DNA of 64,000 nucleotides from Bubalus kerabau (Eukaryota; Chordata; Mammalia; Artiodactyla; Bovidae). The position numbers and the translations under genes are program-made. Below the pieces are notes generated by a model. That model was not told the origin of the DNA. It ran no database searches and saw only the letters and a list, made by a program, of their open reading frames with translations. The DNA is taken from the NCBI RefSeq assembly GCF_029407905.1, contig NC_073624.1, positions 7,948,501 through 8,012,500 of the forward strand. Reading direction: 5' to 3'. Below, piece by piece: positions 45,201 through 50,318 of this stretch. The stretch's first letter is position 1. Every line of letters starts with the position of its first letter.

Positions 45201-48200
45201 CTTCTGTTAAAAGTATTTTTACCAGTGGACTATTTTTCAATTGGTACTTAATATAAAGAATTTCAGTTGCAGTCAAATAAGTGTATTTTGATATTTTTAT
45301 AATAGAAACATAACATGAAGAGCTTGGACTACAGAGGTTCTAACTGATTAATGTTTGTCATAACTTCTTAAAAGACTGGAAGCCATTCCATCAGTATCTA
45401 AATCTTCATCCTGGGCATGATTTTTTCTTTTGAGGTAGAATTTTCCCCATGATTCTCTGTAAAAATGAAAATTCTCATGCTTGCTTCATTGAAAAAAAAT
45501 TCTTATTTTCACTTATTTCATTGAAATATTTCATTTGTTTCATTGAAAAAAAGAGGATTAATGAAATCTAAATACTAAAAGAGCCACCAGGGGCTTCCTT
45601 AGTGGTTCAGATGGTAAAGAATCTGCCTGCAGTACAGGAGATCCAGGTTCAATCCCTGGGTCAGGAAGATCCCTCTGGAGAAGGGAATGGCAACACGCTC
45701 CAGTATTCTTGCCTGGAGAATTCCATGGACAGAGGAGCCTGGTGGGCTACAGTCCACTGGGTTGCAAAAGAGTCGGACACGACTGAGCAGCTAACACTTT
45801 CACTTTCACGTATTAAAAGGGTATTTTTATTACCATGTGCTGTAAGATGTTACTCCAACATAAGTGGAAATTAAGATTAAAAAAAAGTGATAACAGGGCT
45901 TCCCTGGTAGCACAGTGGTAAAGAGCCCACCTGCCAAACGCGGGAGACGCGGGTTTGATTCCCCTGGGAAGGTCCTGCATGCCGTGGAGCAGTTAAGCCT
46001 GCGCGCCACAACTGTTGAGCCTGTGCTCGGCAACAAGAGGAGCCGCCGCAGTGAGAAGCCCAGCCACTGCAACCAGAGGGTAGCCCCGCTCAGTGCAGCC
46101 AGAGAGCAGCCCGCACCCAGCGACGGAGACACAGCACAGCAAAAAAAGAAACAAGTAAATAAGTAAAATTTTTTAAAAAAGAAAGCGGTAACAGATGGTA
46201 ATTATTTATCTTGTTCCTTCTTCCTTAGTTTGGACGTCACAGACTCAACCCAGAAAACAGAACACTGGGGAGTCTTCGGAACATTCTCTATCTCCTTCAC
46301 CAGCGAGTAAGGTGAGCTTTGTAGATGTTTCACATTCTGTCCTCTCTTTTAACAGTTGTCTCTGCCAAGAAGTGGTTGGATTTGCTTATCTTGTATTTTT
46401 GCCTTGGCAGCGGCATCCTGAAAACTTCTCCCTTGCCTGCTGTGCTCAGACATTTCTCATTTAGGAGCTTAGTGACACATGAGAGCATTTAGGGAAATTG
46501 TGGAAAAGTTCATGTCCTTGGTTCTTCATTAGTTACAAATATTCAGGACTTTTTTAGAAAGGGAATCCTCCAGTGAAATCCTGCCATTTGCAACAACATG
46601 GATGAACCTTGAGTGTTTTGTTAAGTGAAATAAGTCAGGCTGAGAAAGACAGATACTGTGTGCTTTCACTCGATATGGAATCTGCAGACAAACAAACTCA
46701 TCAGTGCTGAGAACAGATTGGTAGCTACCAAAGAGGAAGAGGGTTTGAGGGTGGGCAAAGTGGGTGAAAGGAGTCAGCTGTATGGTAACGGCTGATTATG
46801 GGACCTGTGGTGGCGATCAGTGTGCAGTGTATAGAGATGTCAAGTTATAACGCTGTACACCTGAACCGTGGGATTTCCCTGATAGCCCAGTTGGTAAAGA
46901 ATCCGCCTGCAATGCAGGAGACCCCGGTTCAATTCCTGGATCGGGAAGATCTGCTGGAGAAGGGATAGACTACCTACTCTAGTATTCTTGGGCTTTCCTT
47001 ATGGCTCAGCTGGTAAAGAATCTGCCTGCAATGCAGGAGACCTGGGTTCGATCCCTGGGTTGGGAAGATCCACTGGAGAAGGGAAGGGATAGCCACTCCA
47101 CTGTTGTGGCCTGGAGAATTGCATGGACTGTCTAGTGCATGGGGTCGCACAGAGTCGTGCATGACCGAGCGACTTTCACACCTGAAACAAAGGAGAGCCC
47201 TCCTCTAATCTAATACAGAGACGGCTCTGCTGAGTAGTGCTCCATCGATCACGTATCCCAAAACCCCTTGTTAGAAATAAGCAGGTGTCAGAGAGCCGCA
47301 GTCACATGGGGAGGGGAGGAGGGCAGGCGGAGGAGCAACAGCTGTCGCCAGAGCCACGACCACAGTGGTGATGATGGCCGGGCATTAGCGCTCTTGAGCT
47401 ATTATGTGGCAGACACTAAGCCAGATGCTCTACTTGCGTCATCTCACTTAATCCTCACAACAGCCCTTTGAGGCAGGTACTGCCGTCATCTCCCCATTGC
47501 ATTTAAAGGGGAAATCAAATAGGTCAGCACCTTTGAGGCAGAAGCTATTATAACTTTATTACTGTTCCTAGAGGTAAGATATTTTAAACTAAGTTTATTA
47601 TAAAAATAGAATATGCTTGGGATAAAAAAATCAAAGATAAAGAATTGGTGTAAAGCTAAAAAAGCAAAAATGCCGATCATACCAAGTGTTGGCAAGAATG
47701 AGGCAACTAGAACTTTCCTATGCTGGTGGGAATTAAGAATGGCACAAGCATTTTGGAATGCAGTGTGGCATTTTCTTATAAAGTTAAACATACTCCGCCT
47801 ATAGACCCAGCCATTCCCTTTCAAGGTGTTTACCGAAGACAAATGAAACATGTCTACACAAAGACCTGTGCATAAATGTGAGTAACAGCTTTATTTGTTA
47901 GAGTCAAAAACTGGAAACATACCAAATGTCCATCATTGAATGAGTAGGTACAAGTTGTGATACACCTGTACAGTGGGATACTGTTCAGAAAGGAAAAAGA
48001 AATAATTATTGATACGTGCAAAAATGTAGGTGGATCTCAGAATAGTTCTGCTGAGTAAAAGAGATCAGACAGAAAAGAATTCATATTGTATGATTCCACT
48101 TTTATGAAACCACTTGCCAGTGCAGGAGATGGAAGAGATGTGGGTTCAATCCCTGGGTTAGGAAGATCCCTTGGGGAAGGAAATGGCAACCCACTCCAGT

Positions 48201-50318
48201 ATTCTTGCCTGGGAGCTTCCATGGACAGAGGAGCCTGGTGAGCTGCAGTCCTTAGGGTCGCAAAAGAGTTGGACACGACTGTGCACACACACGCTCATCA
48301 CTCAGACTTAGAAAATGATCTACAGGGACGGCAAAGGAGCGTGAGGACAGCGTCCTCCTGGGGATGACGGATGGTGGGCACGTTCATGACCCTGAACGTG
48401 GTGATGGCTCACGGATGTACCCATCAGTCAAAGCTCGTCAAATGGGGGTCATTTAAACGTCAGTAAAGCTATAAATACATGCATATCTACACTGTTTTCT
48501 GTCTCTTTTCCAGGAGATAGTCACCATTAACAAAAAGTATGTGTATTTCCAAAATACTGTATAAAAAACATATATTTTCCGCTCCCTTTCCAGCCCCCTC
48601 TCCTCTCTGGAGAATAGTAGGTGGTGCTGGAAATGCCCAGCTTCTGATCTTTGCTTGGTCTTTCTGGTGACCAGCCCCACCCAGGAGTCCAGCAGGAACC
48701 ACCTCATTAGAACAGAAGACACTGCTCTCACCCAGGACTTAAGGGATTTAGGAGCTCTGTGTCTAGGAGCAAAGACCAATGGTTAGAATAAAGAAATGTT
48801 CCTAGTGTTCTTTTCACTTAGGAAATTATAAGCAAGAGCTTCTAGAACTCTGTGCCAGGAACAGAGGACAGGGACTAATAGATTTTTTTTTTCTCTGTTA
48901 TCTCCTAGCAGACCTCACCTTGAGAAATACCAAGGTGGAGTTTCTTGGGTTTCTTGGGGGAACATAAGTTAGCCAATGAACTAGAAATTCATGAGTCAAA
49001 GCTTTTCATTTCTATTTATCACACGATTCACTCCAAATAATGGGTTTTCACACATAGCAAGTATGTAAAATGTAGAATAGCTCCTGAATGGAGCACTTGA
49101 CTTTTAATATCTCAGTCCGCATGCGTGCTACATAGAGCCCTGGAGTTGCTGATGAACTAGCAGATGAGATTAATTCACTCTCAATAATTAGCTCTGGAGA
49201 CATCATTTACTCAGCTTCTGTTTCTAGCTGAAGCATTCTTCTCTGTGGTTGGAGCAGTCGTTCTAAAGGGCTGGTGTCCAGGCGGGCCTTGTCATCCTCA
49301 TCACCTGGGATCTTATTAGCAATACAGATTCATGAGTCCCATCCCAGGCTTAATGCTTCGGAAACTCCGTGGATAGGACCCAGCAATCTGTGGATCACCG
49401 AGCCTTCCCAGTGATTGTGACATACACTAAATTTGAGAACCACTGAGTTAAAAGGTCAAATGTACAGAAAGACTCGGTATTGGAGAGATTTTCATTCCTG
49501 TCACTTTCTCTAGTTCTGTTCAGGCTGCAATGATCTAAACCAATTGGCAGCTCTCCTACCATTTAGGGACTGTTGCTGCTGCTGCTGCTAAGTCACTTCA
49601 GTCGTGTCCAACTCTGTGAGACCCCGTAGACGGAAGCCCACCAGGCTCCCCCATCTCTGGGGTTCTCCAGGCAAGAACACTGGAGTGGGTTGCCATTTCC
49701 TTCTCCAGTGCATGAAAGTGAAAAGTGAAAGTGAAGTCGCTCAGTCATGTCCGACTCTTAGCGACCCCATGGACTGCAGCCTACCAGGCTCCTCCGTCCA
49801 TGGGATTTTCCAGGCAAGAGTACTGGAGTGGGACTGTTAGGTTGAAATAACTTTGTTGAGAGAGCCTTAAAAAGTCAAGATCTAAAAGTTCTTTGTTAAT
49901 CTTAGATGTTGGCATTAAAATGGTTTTAGGATTTTAGGATCTGGACCCTCTCTGTGAGAACCTATCATCATTCTGTTGATTAATCATGGCTTTGAAGAAA
50001 TAATCAACTTTTATCAATTCCCAAGCACCTTCAAAGATAAAGTACTTAAGTAACAGAAGTCCGTTAATATCTAAAACTTTGATTGCTTCTTTTGATCCTA
50101 AGAAGAAGCCTTTGCAAAGTAGTATGTTTCTTTGAAAACCTTTTGTTTTTTCCTCACCCCTTCCTTTCAGGCGTTTTGGAATTGTGGGACTCTACAAAGG
50201 CCTTGAAGCCAAGCTGCTGCAGACAGTCCTGACTGCTGCTCTCATGTTCCTCGTTTACGAGAAACTGACGGCTGCCACCTTCATGGTCATGGGGCTGAAG
50301 AGCACGCGCAAGCACTGA
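9241..50318 (+). CDS. SLC25A17: SLC25A17 (PMP34), peroxisomal membrane carrier; complete 9-exon CDS
   Basis: PMP34 is an integral peroxisomal membrane protein of the SLC25 carrier family. It exchanges CoA, FAD, NAD and adenine nucleotides across the membrane and is inserted with PEX19/PEX3 (family knowledge). Coding exons are 9241-9294, 27713-27773, 29564-29630, 31023-31174, 42636-42752, 43725-43870, 43959-44054, 46229-46311 and 50171-50318. They total 924 nt, or 307 codons plus stop, and every junction is GT-AG and keeps frame. The three carrier repeats are visible. Repeat 1 has PLDTAR (29-34) and EGLLAPYRG (59-67). Repeat 2 has PLWVVN (121-126) and EGILALWNG (160-168). Repeat 3 has PLQTVQ (222-227) and GLYKG (265-269). 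Only repeat 1 keeps the full PxDxxR signature; this divergence is also seen in the human protein. The C-terminus ends KSTRKH. Introns are 18.4, 1.8, 1.4, 11.5, 1.0, 0.09, 2.2 and 3.9 kb. Confidence 0.97.
10038..10408 (-). mobile_element. BovB 3' fragment (antisense), SLC25A17 intron 1
   Basis: It starts TTCAGTTCAGTTCAGTCGCT and runs through the complement of the BovB C-terminal coding region ([19 protein letters not shown] on minus). It is 5'-truncated. Confidence 0.9.
10455..10580 (+). repeat. MIR fragment
   Basis: AAATGGAGGCACTGACACCT and CTCACAGAGTTGTTATGTGA resemble the MIR 3' half. Old and diverged. Confidence 0.5.
10600..11140 (+). repeat. Ancient LINE 3' remnant (probably L1M-type)
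   Basis: Text such as GCTGCTCTGTTGACAGTAGACTG, AAGGGTGAAGGC and GTAGCAGTGGAGATGGTGAG is a familiar mammal-wide LINE 3' region. The family assignment is uncertain. A similar block lies at 44880-45160. Confidence 0.45.
11150..11272 (-). repeat. CHR-type SINE (antisense), intron 1
   Basis: CTTGGCCATGCCACTCAGCA ... CTTAACCGCTGGACCACCAG is a CHR SINE in reverse. TGGGTTTT-like repeats lie on both sides. Confidence 0.8.
11419..11705 (+). repeat. Bov-A2 dimeric SINE (sense), intron 1
   Basis: Two A units (GGAGAAGGCAATGGCACCCC and GGAGAAGGAAATGGCAACCC) are joined by a CACTTTCACTTTTCACTTTC linker and end in (AGC)n. AGCAAAGGAGACT at 11406-11418 and 11701-11713 is the target-site duplication. Confidence 0.93.
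12005..12180 (+). repeat. Ancient mammalian repeat (LINE-type, family uncertain)
   Basis: ATTCATTCAACATCTTTATT, GTGCCATGCACTGATTTAGG and TTCTAGTGGGGAAGTCAAGA form a widespread old mammalian repeat block, related to the text at 44455-44580. Confidence 0.45.
12181..13850. other. SLC25A17 intron 1 stretch without recognised features
   Basis: AT-rich intronic sequence with no exon, RNA gene or repeat I can name. Confidence 0.5.
13851..14070 (+). repeat. Bov-tA SINE (sense), intron 1
   Basis: tRNA-like head with GGTTCAATCCCTGG near 13918, then an A unit ending AGTCGGACTTGACTGAAGCA. Confidence 0.85.
14246..14700 (+). mobile_element. BovB 3' fragment (sense), intron 1
   Basis: Sense BovB C-terminal coding text from GGTTTTTCCAGTGGTCATGT to GACTCAACTGAACTA. 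The frame from 14431 reads the C-terminal basic region ([20 protein letters not shown]). Confidence 0.9.
14737..14801. repeat. 22-bp tandem duplication with a 10-bp stem-loop
   Basis: CTCAAGGTATCTTATCTACC... occurs twice exactly (14737-14758, 14759-14780). TACCACCAAG (14775-14784) pairs with CTTGGTGGTA (14792-14801) around a 7-nt loop. Confidence 0.85.
15037..15289 (-). repeat. Bov-A2 dimeric SINE (antisense), intron 1
   Basis: GCTGCTGCTGCTAAGTTGCT tail, two A units and linker. TGAGTATTCCAT at 15025-15036 and 15290-15301 is a 12-bp target-site duplication. Confidence 0.93.
15302..16325. other. SLC25A17 intron 1 stretch without recognised features
   Basis: Pyrimidine-rich in parts (15880-16200). 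A weak MIR-like text occurs near 15480. Nothing firm. Confidence 0.45.
16326..16606 (-). mobile_element. BovB 3' fragment (antisense), intron 1
   Basis: CAGATCAGATCAGTCGCTCA opens the 3' tail. The match continues to TCCTTCCAAAGAAATCCCA and then stops abruptly. Confidence 0.9.
16675..16895 (-). repeat. MIR (antisense), intron 1
   Basis: TTCTTGAGTGCCAGCTGTGT, ACAAATGAGGAAATCAAGGC and CTGGCACTTGAACCTCAG follow the order of a reversed MIR. Confidence 0.65.
16896..19284. other. SLC25A17 intron 1, mostly unassigned
   Basis: Apart from the Bov-A2 fragment at 17887-17975, I see only T-rich and AT-rich DNA. 18230-18420 may be an old DNA transposon, but I cannot name it. Confidence 0.4.
17887..17975 (-). 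repeat. Bov-A2 fragment (antisense), intron 1
   Basis: GCTGCTGCCGCTGCTGCC tail, then AAGTCGCTTCAGTCGTGTCC to GCCCACCAGGCTCCC. Only one partial unit. Confidence 0.85.
19285..19413 (+). repeat. CHR-type SINE (sense) with (CA)n tail, intron 1
   Basis: GGGAATTTCTGGTGGTCCAG, a weak tRNA-like B box (GGCTCAATCCCTGG) and GAGATCCCACAAGCTG, then CACACACACAC. Confidence 0.8.
20347..20586 (+). repeat. CHR-type SINE inserted in the L1
   Basis: GGGACTTCCCTGGTGGTCCA to ACCCACCATAGTCAAAAAGT. AAAAATGCACAAA lies before it (about 20335-20346) and after it (about 20588-20600). Confidence 0.88.
20730..20995 (+). repeat. Bov-A2 SINE inserted in the L1 (sense)
   Basis: Two A units, linker and (AGC)n tail. AGGATGGCTATA at 20718-20729 and 20996-21007 is the target-site duplication and rejoins the L1 text. 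Confidence 0.93.
21486..21524. repeat. A16 tract between 12-bp direct repeats
   Basis: GAGTGACAGCTA (21486-21497) and GAGTGACTGCTA (21513-21524) flank a pure A run with no recognisable element body. Confidence 0.8.
22106..22382 (+). repeat. Two-headed Bov-tA SINE (sense), intron 1
   Basis: One tRNA-like head (22107-22185, GGTTCGATTCCTGG) is followed at once by a second (22186-22263, ATCGATTCCTGTG). A single A unit then ends AGATACGACTGAGTGACTTC. Confidence 0.8.
22383..23824. other. SLC25A17 intron 1 stretch without firm features
   Basis: A/T homopolymer runs near 22754 and 23573. CCAACCCAAAAGTTTGGG-like text near 22900 hints at a mariner end, but it is too short to call. Confidence 0.4.
23825..23917 (+). 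repeat. MIR 5' part
   Basis: TAGAACCTGGAGTTCAAGAG and CCTGGGTTCTGGCTGCCTCTG resemble the tRNA-derived part and core of MIR. A Bov-tA interrupts or follows it. Confidence 0.5.
23918..24126 (+). repeat. Bov-tA SINE (sense), intron 1
   Basis: CCCGTTGTGGCTCAGTGGTA, GGGTTCAATCCCTGTG, A unit, then TAGCAACTAAACAACAACAA. Confidence 0.87.
24127..24940. other. SLC25A17 intron 1 stretch with nothing recognised
   Basis: AT-rich intronic sequence between a Bov-tA and the U6 pseudogene. Confidence 0.45.
24961..25070 (-). pseudogene. RNU6-pseudogene: U6 snRNA retropseudogene
   Basis: Read on the minus strand, it starts GTGCTTGCTTTGGCAGCACA and runs through TATACTAAA, GATTAGCATGGCCCCTGCGC and a GGAATGC...CCATAT-type 3' end: a near full-length U6 snRNA. 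It has several substitutions and a 3-base loss before GATTAGC. The 3' end is a long U run (A run at about 24960-24971 on +). The flanks CCCTTTGTCCATCTTTAAA (24944-24962) and CCCTTTGTGCATCTTAAA (25070-25087) are imperfect direct repeats, a target-site duplication. No U6 promoter elements (PSE/TATA) were looked for successfully, and the mutations argue against function. Confidence 0.88.
25652..25782 (+). repeat. Bov-A monomer (sense), intron 1
   Basis: GGAGGAGGCCATGGCAACCC to TTGGACAGGACTGAAGCGAC and a CACACACA tail. No tRNA head. Confidence 0.8.
26166..26356 (-). mobile_element. BovB 3' fragment (antisense), intron 1
   Basis: Short 5'-truncated copy from TTCAGTTCAGTCACTCAGTC to CCCAGCATCAG. 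ATAGCTGA repeats on both flanks (about 26158-26165 and 26357-26365) look like a target-site duplication. Confidence 0.88.
26983..27256 (-). repeat. Bov-A2 dimeric SINE (antisense), intron 1
   Basis: TGCTGGTGCTGCTAAGTCGC to GAGTGCCATTGCCTTGTCAG. TTAAAACCAAGC at 26971-26982 and 27257-27268 is a 12-bp target-site duplication. It ends about 450 bp before exon 2. Confidence 0.93.
27713..27773 (+). CDS. SLC25A17: SLC25A17 exon 2 (residues 19-39)
   Basis: The acceptor CTTTTCAG ends at 27712. The exon codes [20 protein letters not shown], which holds the first carrier signature, and ends with one base of a split Val codon before GTGAGT. Confidence 0.96.
28187..28203. repeat. Poly-C tract, intron 2
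   Basis: A run of about 14 C follows GGCG in intron 2. It is a plain homopolymer, likely hard to sequence. Confidence 0.9.
28440..28990 (-). repeat. Old LINE fragment (antisense), intron 2
   Basis: GGGATAAATCCCTGGAAGTGG and TTGTCGGATCAAAGTGTGAG are typical of the antisense 3' region of old L1 elements. Diverged, family not certain. Confidence 0.5.
29085..29225 (+). repeat. MIR fragment, intron 2
   Basis: TTTTAATCCTGGCTCTGCTG, then CTTCTCTAAAAGGGAAATGG, in MIR order. Confidence 0.6.
29564..29630 (+). CDS. SLC25A17: SLC25A17 exon 3 (residues 39-61)
   Basis: The acceptor TCTTGTAG ends at 29563. The exon codes the basic matrix-type loop ([10 protein letters not shown]) and the helix leading to EEG. 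It ends after two bases of a Leu codon, before GTGAGT. Confidence 0.95.
29631..31022. other. SLC25A17 intron 3, no firm features
   Basis: Contains a CACACAACACACACA stretch near 30138 and L1-like antisense text near 29940-30060. Nothing else is supported. Confidence 0.45.
31023..31174 (+). CDS. SLC25A17: SLC25A17 exon 4 (residues 61-112)
   Basis: The acceptor TTCTCCTAG ends at 31022. The exon codes [19 protein letters not shown], then the second transmembrane segment and the loop up to GFVAG. The donor is GTAACT, with one base of a Gly codon carried over. Confidence 0.96.
31335..32880 (-). mobile_element. L1 3' region (antisense), intron 4, split by Bov-A2
   Basis: Typical antisense L1 text: GACTAATTTATTTCACTCGG, TTATCCATTCACCCACTGAT, GGAGAAATGTCTATTCAAAT and CATTCTGTGGGTTGCCTTTC. 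Frames are broken. Confidence 0.85.
31446..31716 (-). repeat. Bov-A2 dimeric SINE (antisense) in the L1, intron 4
   Basis: GCTGCTGCTTAAGTCACTTC to GGTGACATTGCCTTCTCC. AAATAAGAAGCT at 31434-31445 and 31717-31728 is the target-site duplication. Confidence 0.93.
32881..33766. other. SLC25A17 intron 4 stretch, mostly unassigned
   Basis: 33060-33240 has the look of an old interspersed repeat I cannot name. 33690-33766 is TATA-rich simple sequence. Confidence 0.4.
33779..33904 (+). repeat. Bov-A monomer (sense), intron 4
   Basis: GGAGAAGGCAATGGCACCCC to ACTGAGCGACTTCCCTTCC. TTTAGTTATTATAT lies on both sides (33767-33780 and 33905-33918). Confidence 0.88.
33919..34114 (+). repeat. Bov-tA SINE (sense), intron 4
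   Basis: GGGCTTCCCTTGTGGCTCAG, GGGTTCAATCCCTGGG, then the A unit to CAGTTTCACTTT. The 14-bp flank recurs a third time at 34115-34128. Confidence 0.9.
34120..34168. repeat. (AT)n-rich microsatellite
   Basis: Runs of TATATATACATATATAT-type sequence follow the SINE pair; similar AT-rich text precedes it at about 33690-33760. Confidence 0.8.
34200..34262 (+). repeat. L2 3'-end fragment
   Basis: GTAGTAGGAGCTCAATAAAT and TTTGCTGAATAAATAA match the L2 terminus. Confidence 0.55.
34650..34957 (-). repeat. L1 3' UTR fragment (antisense), intron 4
   Basis: TTGAGATATAATTGACATGT, ACAACATAATGATTCAGTAT and ATGACTTATTTATTTTATAACTGG are an L1MA-type 3' end in reverse. Confidence 0.75.
34971..35178 (+). repeat. 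Bov-tA SINE (sense), intron 4
   Basis: GGGCTTCCCAGGTGGCTCAG, GAGTTCGATCCCTGGG, A unit, AAAGCGACTGAGCACG. Confidence 0.88.
35878..36069 (-). repeat. Bov-tA SINE (antisense), intron 4
   Basis: GTGAGAGTCGCTCAGGCGTG to GAGCCAACCAGGGAAGCCC. ACATTCTCTCACT before and ACATGCTCTCACT after form a target-site duplication with one mismatch. Confidence 0.9.
36349..36537 (-). repeat. Bov-tA SINE (antisense), intron 4
   Basis: GTGAAAGTCACTCAGTCGCG to TTACCAGCTGAGCCACAA. A perfect 22-bp palindrome sits at 36391-36412 (CCATGGACTGT and its reverse complement). Confidence 0.9.
37026..37033. promoter_or_regulatory. Perfect palindromic CRE motif (TGACGTCA), intron 4
   Basis: An exact cAMP-response-element core in a moderately GC-rich stretch not assigned to a repeat. 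It is a motif match only, with no evidence of binding. Confidence 0.25.
37140..37570 (+). repeat. L2 fragment interrupted by a Bov-A2 tail stub
   Basis: CTTCAGGAAGCCTTCCCTGT, AAAGGCAGAAATTAC and GCTGATTAAATGTTGAATGA follow the L2 3' order. A (CTG)n plus CTAAGTTGCTTA stub lies inside at 37422-37450. Confidence 0.6.
37422..37450 (-). repeat. (CTG)7 stub from a Bov-A2 tail
   Basis: Seven CTG units then CTAAGTTGCTTAGA, the antisense start of Bov-A2, after which the element stops. Confidence 0.75.
37770..38430 (+). repeat. L2 3' region with a mariner stub near its end
   Basis: TCACACTAAAGCATAGATGG, TCTGTTCAGAGGCCTCCAGT, CATAAGCTTCACAAGGACAG and CATCAGCACCTACTTAGCAC follow the L2 3' order, ending GACACACAGTGCATATTTGA. 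Confidence 0.65.
38366..38411 (+). mobile_element. Mariner-type terminal fragment
   Basis: AAAACCCGAACAAATTTTTTTTGCCAACCCAATA resembles the terminal inverted repeat of ruminant mariner elements (quoted end: GCCAACCCAATA at about 38399-38411). Only one end is present. Confidence 0.6.
38519..38705 (+). repeat. Bov-tA SINE (sense), intron 4
   Basis: GGGCTTCCCTGGTGGGGATC, a shortened tRNA head, GGTTCTATCCCTGGGTC, A unit, CAGACACAACTTAGTGAC. Confidence 0.87.
38900..39105 (-). repeat. Bov-tA SINE (antisense), intron 4
   Basis: GAAGTTGCTCAGTCGTGTCC to GAGCCACATGGGAAGTCC. CAAAAATAAAGTGAA at 38885-38899 and 39106-39120 is a 15-bp target-site duplication. Confidence 0.93.
39145..39320 (-). repeat. 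MER20 (hAT-Charlie DNA transposon), intron 4
   Basis: GATATTTTTGGTTGTCACAA, GCTACTGGCATCTAGTGGCT and CTCAACACCCTACACATC follow a reversed MER20. Confidence 0.72.
39470..39590 (-). repeat. CHR-type SINE (antisense), intron 4
   Basis: TTTGGCTGCACTGCGGGGCT, TTAGTTCCCTGACCAGGATG and CTAACCACTGGACCCAGGG. GCCTACGAATTTTT and GCCTGCGCATTTTT flank it. Confidence 0.82.
39610..41544. other. SLC25A17 intron 4, repeat-poor stretch
   Basis: About 1.9 kb with no recognised transposable element, unusual for this window. No exon or motif is seen. Confidence 0.45.
41545..41662 (-). repeat. CHR-type SINE (antisense), intron 4
   Basis: GATTGCACCATGCGGCTTGC, CCCAGACTAGGGACTGAACC and CCTAACCCTGGACCCCAGGG. Confidence 0.8.
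41663..42635. other. SLC25A17 intron 4 end, no recognised features
   Basis: Repeat-poor sequence up to the exon 5 acceptor. 42390-42480 is locally GC-richer. Confidence 0.45.
42636..42752 (+). CDS. SLC25A17: SLC25A17 exon 5 (residues 112-151)
   Basis: The acceptor CTTCACAG ends at 42635. The exon codes [20 protein letters not shown] (repeat 2 signature region) to TNYSGII. One base of an Asp codon is left before GTGAGT. Confidence 0.96.
43725..43870 (+). CDS. SLC25A17: SLC25A17 exon 6 (residues 151-199)
   Basis: The acceptor CGCTTAG ends at 43724. The exon codes [17 protein letters not shown] and the fourth transmembrane helix ([15 protein letters not shown]), ending KKRTK in phase 0 before GTAAGC. 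Confidence 0.96.
43959..44054 (+). CDS. SLC25A17: SLC25A17 exon 7 (residues 200-231)
   Basis: It lies only 88 bp after exon 6, behind the acceptor CCTTGCAG. The exon is 32 whole codons, [20 protein letters not shown] to SILR, and carries the degenerate third signature PLQTVQ. The donor is GTGAGT. Confidence 0.96.
44455..45160 (+). repeat. Ancient LINE remnant (probably L1M-type), intron 7
   Basis: CATTCATTCAATTATTTATT, AGTCCCTGCCCTTAGGAGTT, GGAAACTGTTGCAAGGCTTT and GGTTAGGAGGCTATTTCGGT follow a mammal-wide old LINE 3' region. Family uncertain. Confidence 0.5.
45591..45811 (+). repeat. Bov-tA SINE (sense), intron 7
   Basis: GGGCTTCCTTAGTGGTTCAG, GGTTCAATCCCTGGGTC, A unit, GAGCAGCTAACACTTTCAC. 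The ACTAAAAG and ATTAAAAG flanks are compatible with a duplication. Confidence 0.9.
45896..46165 (+). repeat. CHR-type SINE (sense), just upstream of SLC25A17 exon 8
   Basis: GGGCTTCCCTGGTAGCACAG, then repeated CACAACTGTTGAGCCTGTGC-type text and an A-rich tail (AGAAACAAGTAAATAAGTAA). AAGTGATAACAG before and AAGCGGTAACAG after suggest a target-site duplication. Confidence 0.87.
46229..46311 (+). CDS. SLC25A17: SLC25A17 exon 8 (residues 232-259)
   Basis: The acceptor CTTCCTTAG ends at 46228. The exon codes [20 protein letters not shown] to HQRV and ends with two bases of an Arg codon before GTGAGC. A CHR SINE with its A-rich tail ends about 50-65 bp upstream of the acceptor. Confidence 0.95.
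46590..46875 (+). repeat. L1 3' fragment (sense), intron 8
   Basis: CATTTGCAACAACATGGATG, AAGTGAAATAAGTCAGGCTG and TTATAACGCTGTACACCTGAA are L1 3' text. Confidence 0.8.
46876..47175 (+). repeat. Two-headed Bov-tA SINE (sense) inserted at the L1 end, intron 8
   Basis: The first head plus a partial A unit (GGTTCAATTCCTGG, to AGTATTCTTG at about 46990) joins a second head (GGGCTTTCCTTATGGCTCAG, GGTTCGATCCCTGG) and its A unit. ACACCTGAA flanks the whole (about 46857-46865 and 47178-47186). Confidence 0.85.
47380..47515 (-). repeat. MIR (antisense), intron 8
   Basis: GAGCTATTATGTGGCAGACA and CTCACTTAATCCTCACAACA, then GAGGCAGGTACTGCC, in reversed MIR order. Confidence 0.7.
47620..48440 (+). repeat. 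L1 remnant (sense) with Bov-tA insert, intron 8
   Basis: AGTGTTGGCAAGAATGAGGC, ATAGACCCAGCCATTCCCTT and AACTGGAAACATACCAAATG are L1 3' text, broken at 48112-48292 by a SINE. Confidence 0.8.
48112..48292 (+). repeat. Bov-tA SINE, head-truncated, in L1, intron 8
   Basis: GTGGGTTCAATCCCTGGGTT, then the A unit to TTGGACACGACTGTGCACAC. Confidence 0.87.
48441..49254. other. SLC25A17 intron 8 stretch, nothing recognised
   Basis: Intronic DNA between L1 and MER5A remnants. Minus-strand frames here lack coding signs. Confidence 0.45.
49255..49447 (+). repeat. MER5A (hAT-Charlie), intron 8
   Basis: CATCACCTGGGATCTTATTA, CCCAGCAATCTGTGGATC and TTTGAGAACCACTG match the order of MER5A. Confidence 0.75.
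49575..49829 (-). repeat. Bov-A2 dimeric SINE (antisense), intron 8
   Basis: GCTGCTGCTGCTGCTAAGTC to GAGTACTGGAGT. GGGACTGTT at 49566-49574 and 49830-49838 is the target-site duplication. It ends about 330 bp before exon 9. Confidence 0.92.
50171..50318 (+). CDS. SLC25A17: SLC25A17 exon 9 (residues 259-307) and stop
   Basis: The acceptor CCTTTCAG ends at 50170. The exon codes [20 protein letters not shown], the last transmembrane helix ([15 protein letters not shown]) and the tail KSTRKH, then TGA. Confidence 0.96.
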
